NCBI RefSeq assembly: GCF_000687455.2
Contig: NZ_JGVW01000104.1
Coordinates: 1-49,078 of the forward strand
Origin: Burkholderia sp. lig30
Lineage (GTDB): Bacteria > Pseudomonadota > Gammaproteobacteria > Burkholderiales > Burkholderiaceae
Reading direction: 5' to 3'
Length of the DNA stretch: 49,078 bases
Shown here: piece after piece, positions 1-10,824 of the stretch
Numbering within the stretch: position 1 is the first letter of the stretch
Layout of the letters: every line of letters starts with the position of its first letter
Program-made: the position numbers and the translations under genes
The notes under the pieces: generated by a model
Seen by the model: the letters and a program-made list of their open reading frames with translations, nothing else
What the model was told of the DNA's origin: nothing
The model's database searches: none

Positions 1-103
1 TCAGGCGAACGCCGAGTGGCAACTGGTGATCCCGAAGTCGCAGTGGAAGAAGACCGATCCGGTGAGGCTCGTCGTGATCGACAAACGGATGGAGCTGGAG
101 TGA
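1..103 (+). CDS. C-terminal end of an unidentified protein (partial)
   Basis: An open frame enters from the left edge and stops at TGA 101-103. The last 33 residues include NAEWQLVIPKSQWKKTDP and end DKRMELE. The mix of charged and hydrophobic residues looks like real protein rather than GC-driven shadow coding, and the frame stops just before a perfect inverted repeat. Too little remains to assign a family. The gene is convergent with the MurA gene at 225-1526. Confidence 0.6.
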   Translation, partial: QANAEWQLVIPKSQWKKTDPVRLVVIDKRMELE

Positions 104-138
104 TCGGGCGATCGACCGGCGCGCCCGGGCGAACCTCT

Positions 139-158
139 GACGGCAGATCTCTGCCGTC
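139..158. terminator. candidate bidirectional terminator hairpin
   Basis: A perfect 9-bp inverted repeat (GACGGCAGA / TCTGCCGTC, 2-nt centre) lies between two convergent genes ending at 103 and 225. There is no T-run, so the call rests on stem strength and position. Confidence 0.4.
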
Positions 159-224
159 CGGCCCGCGTGCCGCGCGTGGCCGGGCGGCCACCGCAACACG
201 CAGGGTTCACTGCATCCCGCCCCC

Positions 225-1526
225 TCACTCGCTGCTCGTCCACTCCACATTCGCGCCGACCGAGCGCAGGTTCTCGACGAACCGCGGATGCGCGCGGCGG
301 ATCGGCAGCGCGTTCATGATCTCCGAGCGGCCTTCGATGCTCGCCGCGACCATCAGCAGCGCGATCGCGACGCGGATGATGTACGGGCTTTCGACGCGCG
401 CGGGCGACAGTTTCAGCCCGCCGAACGTGATGAGCCGGTGCGGATCGGAAAGCAGCACGTGCGCGCCGAATTTCGACAGCTCGCCCGACCAGCCCAGCGC
501 GCCGTCGTAGACCTTGTTCCAGAACATCGCGCTGCCTTCGGCCTGCACGCCGAGCGCGATGAAGATCGGCAGCAGATCGACCGGCAGGTACGGCCACGGC
601 GCGGCCTCGACCTTGGTCAGGATGTTCTGCGTAAACGGCCGCCGCACGCGCAGCGGGCCGTCGCGCTCGGCGCGCGACCAGCCATCGCGATGCGTGACGT
701 GGACGCCGAACTTCGCGAATGTGCGGTCGATCAGCGGAAACTGCTCGGGCGCGGAATTCCTGACGACGATGTCGCCGCCCGTGATCGCGCCGAGCGCGAG
801 AAACGTCGCGATCTCGTGGAAATCCTCGGCGAAGCGGAATTCGCCGCCGCCGAGCCGGCGCCCGCCGGTGACGCTGATCCGCGACGTGCCGATCCCGTCG
901 ATCGCGACGCCGAGCATCGCGAGGAACTGGCAGAACTCCTGCACGTGCGGCTCGGACGCGGCGTTCATCAGCGTCGACGTGCCGCCGGCGGCGGTCGCGC
1001 ACAGCACGAAGTTCTCGGTGGTGGTCACCGACGCGTAATCGAGCCAGTGATCGTTTGCCTTCAGCGCGCCGTCCGCGCGGACGATCAGCGAGTCGGGCGT
1101 GCGCGCGATGTGCGCGCCGAAACGCTCGAACACCTCGACGTGCGGATCGATCTCGCGCACGCCGAGCGTGCAGCCTTTCACATCGTTTTCGAGGCGGGCC
1201 ACGCCGAAACGCGCGAGCAGCGGCGGAATCAGCATGATCGACGAGCGCATCGCCTCGGGCAGCCGGTGGACGGCCGGATCGAACGTGGTCGCGCGGTGGT
1301 GCAGGTCGAGGACGCCGGTCGCGTAATCGACCGACACGTCGCTGCCGAGCGTGCGGAAGATTTCGAGGATCTTGCGCACGTCGGTGATGTCCGGCACGCC
1401 GACGAGCCGCAGCGGCTGGTCGGTCAGCAGGGTGGCGCACAGGATCGGCAGGACGGCGTTCTTGTTGGCGGACGGCTTGATGTCGCCACGCAGCGGCGTG
1501 CCGCCGTGGACGATGAGGTTCGACAT
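225..1526 (-). CDS. murA: UDP-N-acetylglucosamine 1-carboxyvinyltransferase, divergent second copy
   Basis: The 433-residue protein has the full EPSP-synthase/MurA fold. MurA transfers enolpyruvate from PEP to UDP-GlcNAc in the cytoplasm, the first committed step of peptidoglycan synthesis. The conserved K22-N23 pair lies in SANKNA. The loop Cys (C119 in KGCTLGVRE) matches the catalytic, fosfomycin-target Cys115 of Escherichia coli, and an Asp is kept in PVDLLPIF. The ATG at 1526 opens MSNLIVHGGTPLRG, where MurA proteins normally begin; the frame stays open further upstream only because of high GC. Many core positions differ from housekeeping MurA, and no mur, his or lpt genes are nearby. It is probably an accessory paralogue. 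Its active-site residues look intact, so activity is likely but not shown. Confidence 0.85.
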   Translation of the reverse strand: MSNLIVHGGTPLRGDIKPSANKNAVLPILCATLLTDQPLRLVGVPDITDVRKILEIFRTLGSDVSVDYATGVLDLHHRATTFDPAVHRLPEAMRSSIMLIPPLLARFGVARLENDVKGCTLGVREIDPHVEVFERFGAHIARTPDSLIVRADGALKANDHWLDYASVTTTENFVLCATAAGGTSTLMNAASEPHVQEFCQFLAMLGVAIDGIGTSRISVTGGRRLGGGEFRFAEDFHEIATFLALGAITGGDIVVRNSAPEQFPLIDRTFAKFGVHVTHRDGWSRAERDGPLRVRRPFTQNILTKVEAAPWPYLPVDLLPIFIALGVQAEGSAMFWNKVYDGALGWSGELSKFGAHVLLSDPHRLITFGGLKLSPARVESPYIIRVAIALLMVAASIEGRSEIMNALPIRRAHPRFVENLRSVGANVEWTSSE

Positions 1527-1669
1527 GATATGGGGGCGTATCGTTGACTGACGTAGGCCCATATGATGCCATCGGTCGGGGGCGCGAGGAAAAAGTGCGG
1601 GTCCGGCGGGGGGGAAGATCGCGGGCGTCATGACGTTTTTTTGCATGATGCCGCGACCGAACGGGGCGC

Positions 1670-1694
1670 CGCGCCGGGCGTGCGGCCCGGCGCG
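1670..1694 (-). terminator. candidate terminator hairpin after the MHS transporter
   Basis: A perfect 10-bp stem (CGCGCCGGGC / GCCCGGCGCG) with a 5-nt loop lies 48 bp beyond the transporter stop and before murA on the same strand. There is no U-tract. Confidence 0.4.
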
Positions 1695-1741
1695 GGGGGC
1701 GGGCATCGCGGCCGGGATGGCGGCGACGCCCGCGCGGTGCA

Positions 1742-3052
1742 TCAGTGCTGCGCGGGCCGCATCCGCGCCGCGACGATCAGCGAGATCAGGCAGCCGGCCG
1801 CGAGATACCCGGCGACCGCATGCCACGAACCGCCGGCGAAGCTGACGAGCGCCACCGCGATGAACGGCGTGAAGCCGCCGCCGACCACGCTCGCGAACTG
1901 GTAGCCGACGCCTGCGCCGCTGTACCGGTATTCCGCGCCGAACAGCTCGGTGAAGAGCGGCTGCTGGACGCTGACGACCATGTCGTGCGCGACGTTCGCG
2001 AGCAGCATCGAGAAGATCACGATCCATGCGATCGAACGGGCTTCCAGCGCGACGAAGAACGGCACGGCGGACGCGAGGCCGATCAGCGCGCCGATCAGGT
2101 AGATGCGGCGCAGGCCGAAACGGTCGGCGAGCCACGCGAAGCACGGGATCGTCACGCAGCTCACCGCGCCGACCAGCAGGCCGATGTTCAGGAACAGGTC
2201 GCGCGACATCCCGAGGTTGGCGGTCGAATAGCTGAGCGCGAACGCGGTGACGATGTACATCGAGAACAGTTCGGCGAGACGCAGCGCGACGATCAGCAGG
2301 AACGCCTTCGGATGGCGCGTCAGCGCCTCGAGCACCGGCAGGCGCAGCTTGCGGTGGCCGTGCTCGACCTTCTCGACGAATTCCTGCGACTCGTCCATGC
2401 TCTTGCGGACCCACAGGCCGATCAGCACCAGCACGATGCTGAACACGAACGGCAGGCGCCATGCCCATGCCTTGAACGCCGCCTCGCCGAGCGTGTGGTT
2501 CAGGATCGACACGATGCCGGTCGCGAGCACGAGGCCGACGCCGTAGCCGACCTGCACGCCGCTGCTGTAGAACGCCTTTTTCTTCTGCGGCGCGCTTTCG
2601 ACGGCCATCAGCGCCGCGCCGCCCCATTCGCCGCCGACCGCGAAGCCTTGCAGCGCGCGCAGCGCGACGAGCAGCACGGGCGCCCACCAGCCGATCGTCG
2701 CGAAGCCCGGCAGCAGGCCGATCGCGACGGTCGACACGCCCATCAGCATCACGGTCAGGACGAGCATCCGCTTGCGCCCGAGCCGGTCGCCGTAGTGGCC
2801 GAACACGACGCCGCCGAGCGGGCGGAACAGGAAGCCGACGCCGAACGTCGCGAAGGCCGCGAGCGTACCCATCGTCGGGCTGACTTTCGGAAAGAACTCC
2901 GAATTGAACACGAGCGCGGCGACGATGCCGTAAAGCAGGAAGTCGTACCAATCGACAACGGCGCCGACAAAGCTGCCGATCGCGGCCTTGCGGGCCTGAC
3001 TGCGCGCGCGGTTGGTGGCGACCGCGTCGAGGGTATCAATGGCTGGGGTCAT
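1742..3052 (-). CDS. MFS transporter, metabolite:H+ symporter (MHS) family
   Basis: This 436-residue, 12-helix inner-membrane carrier resembles ShiA/KgtP/ProP-type proton symporters. The N-terminal half carries the usual MHS elements: FVGAVVDWYDFLLYG in helix 1, the loop motif GHYGDRLGRKR, and RALQGFAVGGEWGGA. The substrate is probably a small organic acid or osmolyte, but the sequence does not say which. The ATG at 3052 is chosen because an AGGAGA ribosome site sits just upstream and the protein then starts MTPAIDTLDAVATNR, a normal MHS N-terminus. The gene is transcribed away from the dioxygenase gene at 3418 and has a recognisable sigma-70 promoter. Confidence 0.88.
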   Translation of the reverse strand: MTPAIDTLDAVATNRARSQARKAAIGSFVGAVVDWYDFLLYGIVAALVFNSEFFPKVSPTMGTLAAFATFGVGFLFRPLGGVVFGHYGDRLGRKRMLVLTVMLMGVSTVAIGLLPGFATIGWWAPVLLVALRALQGFAVGGEWGGAALMAVESAPQKKKAFYSSGVQVGYGVGLVLATGIVSILNHTLGEAAFKAWAWRLPFVFSIVLVLIGLWVRKSMDESQEFVEKVEHGHRKLRLPVLEALTRHPKAFLLIVALRLAELFSMYIVTAFALSYSTANLGMSRDLFLNIGLLVGAVSCVTIPCFAWLADRFGLRRIYLIGALIGLASAVPFFVALEARSIAWIVIFSMLLANVAHDMVVSVQQPLFTELFGAEYRYSGAGVGYQFASVVGGGFTPFIAVALVSFAGGSWHAVAGYLAAGCLISLIVAARMRPAQH

Positions 3053-3417
3053 GCTGGTGTCTCCTGACGCGGCGCTTCGTATCGTCGTGGCGGCGCCGCT
3101 TGTCATGCGGTATTGAAGAACGGTTGGGTGACTGGAGAATAGGGCGCACGTCCGTTGCCGGCAATCGCCCGCTCGCGGCAAACGTGCGATGATCGTCCAA
3201 GTTCGTGCGATCACCGAACGAATTCGGGGTTTGCACTAGGCAGGAGGCCTGATGCCGTCCGTTCGGCGGGTGGGCCGACATGAACGGTTTGGTTAAAATT
3301 GGCGAAATTGAACAGGGTCGCGCGGCGCGATCCGGCAGCTGGCCAGGCGTGCGCCGGCCAGACCGGGCGAGCCGCGCGGCGCGCACGTTATCGATCCTGC
3401 TTGCCCCGGAGAATGAA
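3053..3417. other. divergent intergenic region between transporter and dioxygenase
   Basis: These 365 bp hold the transporter promoter. The 3280-3310 stretch is AT-richer and likely contains the dioxygenase promoter, but no convincing -35/-10 pair was found. An in-frame ATG at 3280 has no ribosome site and would add a low-complexity Arg/Ala leader, so it is not used. Confidence 0.5.
3136..3164 (-). promoter_or_regulatory. sigma-70-type promoter of the MHS transporter
   Basis: On the minus strand TTGCCG (3159-3164) is followed after exactly 17 bp by TATTCT (3136-3141). Both are good -35/-10 matches and would place the start near 3129, about 77 bp before the ATG. Confidence 0.45.
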
Positions 3418-4545
3418 ATGCTCGGCAATCCTCCTTCACTGTCCAGCGACACGCCCGCCGTCGGCGATCCGTCCGCCAATCCGCTCGGGATGGCCGGGCT
3501 GGAGTTCGTCGAATTCGCGGCGCCGGTGCCCGAGGCGCTTGCGCAGCGTTTCGCGCAGTTGGGCTTCAAGGCGATCGCGCGGCACGTCAGCAAGGACGTC
3601 ACGCTGTACCGGCAAGGCCAGATGAATTTCCTGATCAATGCGGAGCCGGATTCGTTCGCCGCGCGTTATGCGGAGGAATACGGAATGGGCGTGTGCGCGA
3701 TCGGCATTCGCGTGAACAACGCGCGGCGCGCGTTCGAGCGGGCGCTGACGCTGGGCGCGTGGGCGTTCGAGGGCGAGCGGGTCGGCGTCGGCGAATTGCG
3801 GATTCCGGCGATCCAGGGCATCGGCGACTCGCACATCTATTTCGTCGACCGGTGGCGCGGACGGGACGGCCAGCGCGGCGGCGTCGGCGACATCTCGATT
3901 TTCGACATCGACTTCCGGCCGATCGACATCGCCACCGCGCACACCGATCTGGAAAACGCCGGCACCGGCCTGCAGGTGGTCGATCATTTCACGCAGACGG
4001 TCGGCGCCGGGCGCATGCAGGAATGGCTCGACTTCTATCGCGATCTGCTGCATTTCCGCGAGATTCACGAGATCGACGCGCACTGGCATGTGTCCGAGGA
4101 ATCGCGCGTGATGGTGTCGCCGTGCGGCGCGGTGCGGATTCCGGTGTATGAGGAGGGCACGCGGCGCACGGAGCTGATGCACGCGTACCTGCCCGACCAT
4201 CCGGGCGAAGGGGTCCAGCACATCGCGCTCGCGACCGACGACATCCTGTCGTGCATCGATGCGCTGCGCGCGAACGGCGTCGAGTTCATCGAGCCGCCCG
4301 CGCGCTATTACGACGAGGTCGACGAGCGGCTGCCCGGCCACGGCCTCGATCTGGACGCGCTGTGCCGTCACGCGGTGCTGGTCGACGGCGAGATTGGCGC
4401 CGACGGCGTGCCGAAGCTGTTCTTCCAGACCTTCGTCAAGCGGCGGCCGGGCGAAATCTTCTTCGAGATCGTCCAGCGCAGCGGGCATCACGGGTTTGGG
4501 GAAGGCAATCTCGGCGCGCTCGCGCGGGCGCGGCAGGCGGGTTGA
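3418..4545 (+). CDS. hppD: 4-hydroxyphenylpyruvate dioxygenase-like VOC-fold enzyme
   Basis: HPPD is a non-haem Fe(II) enzyme that converts 4-hydroxyphenylpyruvate to homogentisate in tyrosine degradation. The 375 residues form two VOC modules. The iron triad is visible as H190 (VVDHFTQTV), H268 (GVQHIAL) and E350 (FFEIVQR), and the C-terminal segment KLFFQTF...[10 protein letters not shown] is typical of the family. The ATG at 3418 has a GGAG site 6 bp upstream. No other homogentisate-pathway gene is adjacent, so it may be a second copy or a related 2-oxo-acid-dependent dioxygenase such as hydroxymandelate synthase; HPPD is the more common function. Confidence 0.85.
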   Translation: MLGNPPSLSSDTPAVGDPSANPLGMAGLEFVEFAAPVPEALAQRFAQLGFKAIARHVSKDVTLYRQGQMNFLINAEPDSFAARYAEEYGMGVCAIGIRVNNARRAFERALTLGAWAFEGERVGVGELRIPAIQGIGDSHIYFVDRWRGRDGQRGGVGDISIFDIDFRPIDIATAHTDLENAGTGLQVVDHFTQTVGAGRMQEWLDFYRDLLHFREIHEIDAHWHVSEESRVMVSPCGAVRIPVYEEGTRRTELMHAYLPDHPGEGVQHIALATDDILSCIDALRANGVEFIEPPARYYDEVDERLPGHGLDLDALCRHAVLVDGEIGADGVPKLFFQTFVKRRPGEIFFEIVQRSGHHGFGEGNLGALARARQAG

Positions 4546-4877
4546 AAAATCCGCTCCGGCGGCGAATTCAACGGGTGTGTTCGCCGTCCGGGGCGGCATC
4601 CAGTTGCGGTATTCCCCTGATCGCCATTGCATCACATGCGATGGTATGCTGGCCCGCATGTAGTCGTATGGCAGGTTGCATGCATGGCGAAACTTGCGTT
4701 CGCGCATCCAGACGAGACGTCCGTTCCTCAAGCCCGCTTCACGGCCGCGATACGCGGCCGGCACGCGCGCTCCGTCCTGCGCGTGCGCATCTGTCACGCC
4801 GGTTTCCCGCACGCCTGCGCCGCCCCGCGGGCCATGCCCGTCCCCCCGATTCCCGCCCGATAATCTGGAGACACCCC
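4546..4877. other. intergenic region upstream of pckG
   Basis: These 332 bp contain no credible gene. The part from 4615 to 4690 is AT-richer and full of ATGC/GCAT repeats, as expected for a control region, but no promoter with proper spacing was found. A CTGGAG ribosome site ends the region. Confidence 0.4.
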
Positions 4878-6743
<1,866 letters not shown>

Positions 6744-6749
6744 CGGCGC

Positions 6750-8021
6750 TCAGCGCGGCAAATCGTCAGGATCGTAGCGGTTCTGCGCATTCCACAGCAT
6801 CCAGCCGTCGGTGCCGACCGCCTCCGCCGCGTCCGTCTGCGCGCGAATCTCGGCGGCGCCGAACGCATGATGATCGAATGCATAGTCGCGAAACGCCTGC
6901 AGCCACGGCCGGAAGCGCACCGGGTCGAGCCGCGTGCGCGCGATCGCCTCGGTCAGCGAGCGGCGCACGATCTGCCCCGGGTCCGACGTCGGCCGGGTAC
7001 AGCCCGGCAGCCCCCACGTAAAGCCTGACGGATACAGCATCGGCGAGATGTAGTCGAGCGGATCGCCCAACAGCTCGATCTGCTGGCCGATCGACGTGTC
7101 GTTGAGATTCCAGCAGACGTATCCGAAGATGTCCGCGGCGACGAACACGTTGTACGGCGCGAGCCGCGCGCGGGCCGCATGCAGGAAGCCCACGATCGCC
7201 GACGTACGGCTCTCGCGCGTGCTCGGCTCGCTGAACCGCACCCCGGACGCATCCGGAAAACGCACGTAGTCGAACTGGATTTCGTCGAAGCCGAGCCGCG
7301 CAGCCTCCTCGGCCACGTCGAGGTTGTGCAGCCATGCGTCGCGCTTGAACGGATCGATCCAGCGCAACCCTTCGCGATCGCGCCAGATCCCGCCGCTCGC
7401 GTCGCGCACGGCCCATTCCGGGTGCGCGGCCACGAGCGGGTCGTCCTTGAACACGACGATCCGGGCGATCAGGTAAAAACCCTGCCGATGCAGATCCGCG
7501 ACCAGCGCGTCGAAATGAGGCAGTTTCGGCGACGCGGGCACCGCGCCCGCGATCTTCGCGAGCGGCGCGCGCGCGGCGCTCGGGTAGGGCGTGATGCCGC
7601 GATCGCCTTTGGTGTCGATGACGAGCGCGTTGATCGAACGGGTCGCCTTCAGCTTGACGGCGGCATCGCGCAGCACCGGGCTCGTGATGCCGAACACGGA
7701 CAGGTAGACCGCGTGCGGCCGGAACGGCACGAGCGCAATCCGCAGCGGATCGCCGCCGGTCGCCGGCACGGACGCGCGCAGATATCCGGGTGCGCGCACT
7801 GCGACCGCCGCATGGTTGCCCGGCGCGACGAACCCGCCGTGCTCGTCGGCGCGCAGCACCGCGCGATCGACCGTGACGATCGCGCGGGCGACCGGCGTGC
7901 CGCTGTTCGCGTCGATCACCACGCCGCGCACGTCGGCGTGCGCCGTCGCCATCAGGCCCCATCCCAGCCCCAGCGCGAGTGCGGTCATGCCGGCCGTCAC
8001 CACGCGCCCGAGTGCCGTCAT
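6750..8021 (-). CDS. exported DUF4015 glycosyl-hydrolase-like protein
   Basis: The 423-residue protein has a signal peptide (about 1-29, ending ATAHA), a carboxypeptidase-regulatory-like beta domain (about 31-98) and a DUF4015 putative glycosidase TIM barrel (about 104-420). The barrel carries the family motif GFDEIQFDYVRFP (residues 245-256; D246, D251) and the segment PMLYPSGF. Its ATG overlaps the stop of the upstream deacetylase by 4 bp (ATGA), so the two are translationally coupled. The pair recalls PgaB, where a deacetylase and a glycosidase-like barrel are fused. A role in trimming an exported polysaccharide is inferred; the substrate is unknown. Confidence 0.85.
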   Translation of the reverse strand: MTALGRVVTAGMTALALGLGWGLMATAHADVRGVVIDANSGTPVARAIVTVDRAVLRADEHGGFVAPGNHAAVAVRAPGYLRASVPATGGDPLRIALVPFRPHAVYLSVFGITSPVLRDAAVKLKATRSINALVIDTKGDRGITPYPSAARAPLAKIAGAVPASPKLPHFDALVADLHRQGFYLIARIVVFKDDPLVAAHPEWAVRDASGGIWRDREGLRWIDPFKRDAWLHNLDVAEEAARLGFDEIQFDYVRFPDASGVRFSEPSTRESRTSAIVGFLHAARARLAPYNVFVAADIFGYVCWNLNDTSIGQQIELLGDPLDYISPMLYPSGFTWGLPGCTRPTSDPGQIVRRSLTEAIARTRLDPVRFRPWLQAFRDYAFDHHAFGAAEIRAQTDAAEAVGTDGWMLWNAQNRYDPDDLPR

Positions 8022-8866
8022 GGTTTCGCCTCGCGAGGCGACACGCCCGCCACGGCGTGTGCGCGCTCGCCGAGCAGGCGCGCGAGGCACGCGGACGAGC
8101 ACGCATCGACCATCAGGAAGCGCGGCAGCGCGAGCAGCGCATCGCCACGCCGCGCCTGACGCGCGTCGAGCGTGAACGCGGCGGTGTAGCCGGCTTGCGC
8201 CGCGAGCGCTTCGAGTTCCGGGTCGTGAAGCCCGAACGGCCACGCGATCAGGTCGACCGGCCCGCCGAGTTCCGCGGCGATCCGCTCGCGCGAATGACGG
8301 AACTGCGTGAGCGCGAATTCGCGGAACGCGTCGGGCGCCTGCTTGCGCCGCTCGATATGGAAATTGGGGTGCCACCAGGTGTGCGATTGCACGTCGAACC
8401 AGCCGGTCTCGTGCAATTCGCGCAACTGCGCCCACGTCATCGCATACGATGCATTCGAGATCGCGGACGGATAGACGAACAGCGTGACCGGAATCCGCTC
8501 GCGCAGCACGATCGGCCGCATCACGTCGTAGACGGAGCTGTGGCCGTCGTCGACGGTCAGCGCGACCGCCTTGTCCGGCAGCGGCGCGGACGGATCGCGC
8601 AGCCACGCGACGATGTCGCGCAGCGGCACGATCCGGTAGCCGTGCGCGCGCAGGAACGCGAGATGGGCTTCGAAGGTGGCGGCCTGCACCGTCATCTCGT
8701 CCGGCACGCCGGATGCGGAAAAGCGGTGATAGGCGAGAATCGCGGCCTGCTGCGTCGCGGGAGGGGCCGCCGCGGACGACAGCGGGGTGGCGCTCGCGAT
8801 CCATCCGGCGCACAGCCACCCGGCCAGTCCGCGCCAGCTGGTGCGGTGTTCGATCATATGATGCAC
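8018..8866 (-). CDS. exported polysaccharide deacetylase (NodB family)
   Basis: CE4 enzymes remove N- or O-acetyl groups from surface polysaccharides using a metal. The 282-residue protein has an N-terminal export signal (about 1-33) and all NodB motifs: TVDDGHS with D106-D107, the metal pair H162-TWW-H166 in QSHTWWHPNF, and WPFG (209-212). The GTG at 8866 is preferred because CGGAA lies about 7 bp upstream; the ATG at 8857 is the alternative. It is the first gene of a two-gene operon with the DUF4015 protein and has an FNR-type box 53 bp before its start. Confidence 0.85.
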   Translation of the reverse strand: MHHMIEHRTSWRGLAGWLCAGWIASATPLSSAAAPPATQQAAILAYHRFSASGVPDEMTVQAATFEAHLAFLRAHGYRIVPLRDIVAWLRDPSAPLPDKAVALTVDDGHSSVYDVMRPIVLRERIPVTLFVYPSAISNASYAMTWAQLRELHETGWFDVQSHTWWHPNFHIERRKQAPDAFREFALTQFRHSRERIAAELGGPVDLIAWPFGLHDPELEALAAQAGYTAAFTLDARQARRGDALLALPRFLMVDACSSACLARLLGERAHAVAGVSPREAKP

Positions 8867-8890
8867 TTGTTGTTCCGGTTATTTCCCGCC

Positions 8891-8932
8891 ATTCGATGCG
8901 AAATGCGCGGGATCGTGCTTGACCTGCATCAA
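8891..8932 (-). promoter_or_regulatory. FNR/ANR-type promoter of the deacetylase operon
   Basis: TTGACCTGCATCAA (8919-8932) matches the FNR/ANR consensus in both half-sites. On the minus strand TCGAAT (8891-8896) starts 29.5 bp from the box centre, the class II position, and predicts a start near 8884, upstream of the GTG at 8866. Confidence 0.6.
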
Positions 8933-9000
8933 GCGTTCCAGCCGGCCGCCGGGCCGCGTCGCGCATGGGGCGCGATAGGGCCAGGTTTCACCGGAGCCGC

Positions 9001-9047
9001 GTGTGCTTGACGTGTGTCAAGCACACGGCCCGACAGGCCACTACGCT
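9001..9047 (+). promoter_or_regulatory. FNR/ANR-type promoter of the CBS gene
   Basis: TTGACGTGTGTCAA (9007-9020) lies inside a perfect 11-bp inverted repeat with a 4-bp centre (9001-9026). TACGCT (9042-9047) begins 28.5 bp from the centre, as at a class II FNR promoter. The predicted start is near 9054, leaving a leader of about 57 nt before the GTG at 9111. Confidence 0.7.
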
Positions 9048-9110
9048 GAGGACTTGCCATCGCGGTCTGCGTCACGCAGGCCGCCGTCACTCGCCCAACG
9101 GAGAACCATC

Positions 9111-9560
9111 GTGAATGCAGGGAGCCTGTGCACTCGGGACGTCGTGACCTGCCGGATGACCACCTCGGTCGTCGAGGCGGCACGGCTGATGCGCGATCGT
9201 CACGTCGGCGATCTGGTCGTCATCGACGACGCGTCGGGCGTCGTGCGGCCGGTCGGCCTCGTCACGGATCGCGACATCGTGCTGTCGGTGGTCGCGAAGG
9301 AAGTCGACCCGTCGAACCTGTTCGTGTCGGACATCATGTCCGCGCCCGCGGTCGTCGCGCAGGACGCCGACGATCCATGGCGCCTTGCGCAGCACATGCG
9401 GCTGCACGGCGTGCGGCGGATGCCTGTCGCCGACACCGAGGGGCGCCTGGTCGGGCTGATCTCGATCGACGACATCCTGTCCGCCGCGTCGGGCCTGATG
9501 TCCGAGCTGTGGCTCGTCACCGGCCGGCAGGTGCATTTCGAGGAAAAGCGTCGCGCGTGA
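9111..9560 (+). CDS. CBS-pair domain protein
   Basis: This 149-residue cytosolic protein is made of two CBS motifs (about 7-65 and 75-132) with the usual LVTDRDIVL and GLISIDDIL strands; the second motif follows VSDIMSAPAVVA. CBS pairs typically bind adenosine nucleotides and sense energy state. No enzymatic domain is attached. The GTG at 9111 has GGAG 7 bp upstream; a longer frame to 9003 would run through the FNR box and is rejected. It resembles stand-alone hypoxia-linked CBS proteins such as mycobacterial Hrp1. It is convergent with the Acg-type gene. Confidence 0.9.
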   Translation: MNAGSLCTRDVVTCRMTTSVVEAARLMRDRHVGDLVVIDDASGVVRPVGLVTDRDIVLSVVAKEVDPSNLFVSDIMSAPAVVAQDADDPWRLAQHMRLHGVRRMPVADTEGRLVGLISIDDILSAASGLMSELWLVTGRQVHFEEKRRA

Positions 9561-9629
9561 TCGCGTGGCGACCGGCGTCCGCCAGCAGGCGGCAGGCGGC
9601 CCGCACCGCCCGCCGCGCTGGCGCCGTGT

Positions 9630-10661
9630 TCAGGAAATCACGTCGCGCAGCGGCCGGCGCGGCGCATGCGGCACCGCCGGGCCGCGCCCGACGCGAATCA
9701 GCAATTGCGGCTCGCCGGTCATCCGCAGCAGCGTGCGCAGCCGCAGGCGCAGCGCGTCGACCTCGATCGGCTGATTCAGATACGACGCGGTGTAGCCCGT
9801 GTCGGCCGCCGTGAGCAGCACCCGCTCGAGCGCCTGGCCGGCCGCGAGCCACGCGTCGCGGTCATCGCTTTCGGTGCCGATGCCGATCAGCACCGGCGAT
9901 CCCTCGACGAGCCGCTGGTGCACGGCCGCCATCCCGCCGCCGACGTCGAAGGTCCGGATCACCGACGCGACCACCGGCGTCGCGAAATCGAGCAGCCCGG
10001 ACACCCGCGCGCCGTAGGCGGGCATGCCATCGTCGCGACGGCGCGGATGAATCCAGCTCGCCAGCTCGCGCCGGAAGCGCGGGTCGGCGAACTGCATCCG
10101 GTCGGCCTCGGCGATCAGGTCCGCGATCAGCGCGCGCTCGGCGACCGACGTCACGCAGACGGCCTGCGCGCCTTCGGTCGCCGCCGCGTCGACGATCCGC
10201 TGCAGCAGCGCGTCCGGCAGCGGATCGTCGCCGAACGGCTCGCGCGTCGTCACGCGATCGGGGATCGCCGCAAACAGCGCGCCGAGGCGCGGATCGCGAA
10301 AACCGTCCTGCACGATCCGCACGCGCGCGATCAGATCCGGATCGACATCCGACGGGAACGTCCCGATCGTGTAGCCCATCCCGAAGTGACTCAACGCGAC
10401 GCGCAGGTTCAGCAGCGCCGCGCCGCAGCTGATGATCAGCTCGCGGTCGAACGGATCGACGACCGGCAGCGCGCGCAGGCGGTCCGCGCAGACCAGCACG
10501 GTGTCGTCGTCGAGCAGGAAGCGCCACGGCTGGGTGTTGTGGCTCGACGGCGCGAGCACCGTGTATTTCAGCGCGCAGCACAGGTTGTCCTCGACGCTCG
10601 CCGACGGATCGAAACGGCGCGCCTCGAGGTCGCGTGCGGAGGAATGCGTGGTGTGATCCAT
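9630..10661 (-). CDS. Acg-family FMN-binding nitroreductase-like protein
   Basis: The 343-residue protein is a two-domain nitroreductase-fold protein of the Acg type. LAPSSHNTQPWRF (residues 36-48) is the usual FMN phosphate-binding element, and ASYLNQPIEV is typical near the C-terminus. Acg (Rv2032) of Mycobacterium tuberculosis is a DosR-regulated member that has been proposed to sequester flavin rather than act as a true reductase, so enzymatic activity should not be assumed. The ATG at 10661 has AGGAG 8 bp upstream. It is transcribed from the divergent region shared with the BON operon, where each direction has its own FNR box. Confidence 0.85.
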   Translation of the reverse strand: MDHTTHSSARDLEARRFDPSASVEDNLCCALKYTVLAPSSHNTQPWRFLLDDDTVLVCADRLRALPVVDPFDRELIISCGAALLNLRVALSHFGMGYTIGTFPSDVDPDLIARVRIVQDGFRDPRLGALFAAIPDRVTTREPFGDDPLPDALLQRIVDAAATEGAQAVCVTSVAERALIADLIAEADRMQFADPRFRRELASWIHPRRRDDGMPAYGARVSGLLDFATPVVASVIRTFDVGGGMAAVHQRLVEGSPVLIGIGTESDDRDAWLAAGQALERVLLTAADTGYTASYLNQPIEVDALRLRLRTLLRMTGEPQLLIRVGRGPAVPHAPRRPLRDVIS

Positions 10662-10824
10662 CTCGGATGCTCCTCTGAGCCGGCGCGGCACGCGCCGGAA
10701 TGGTGCCGCCCGGCAGGCGACCAGGCCGCCGCGTCGAGAAGACGGCGCGCACGCGCACGACCGGCCGCGCTCCGTCGCCATGCAGCCGGGCGCCGGCCCG
10801 CTCGCCGCGCCGCCGCTTCATTCA

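Noticed and set aside
225..2951. A continuous 908-residue frame that would fuse an N-terminal segment to MurA
   Set aside because: The part before 1526 is the antisense-frame shadow of the MHS transporter gene and has no domain; MurA has a normal start at 1526.
4627..4650. A TTGCAT / TATGCT pair upstream of pckG
   Set aside because: The spacer is only 12 bp, too short for a sigma-70 promoter.
4627..4863. A 78-residue frame before pckG
   Set aside because: Composition is shadow-like, there is no ribosome site, and it sits in the presumed pckG control region.
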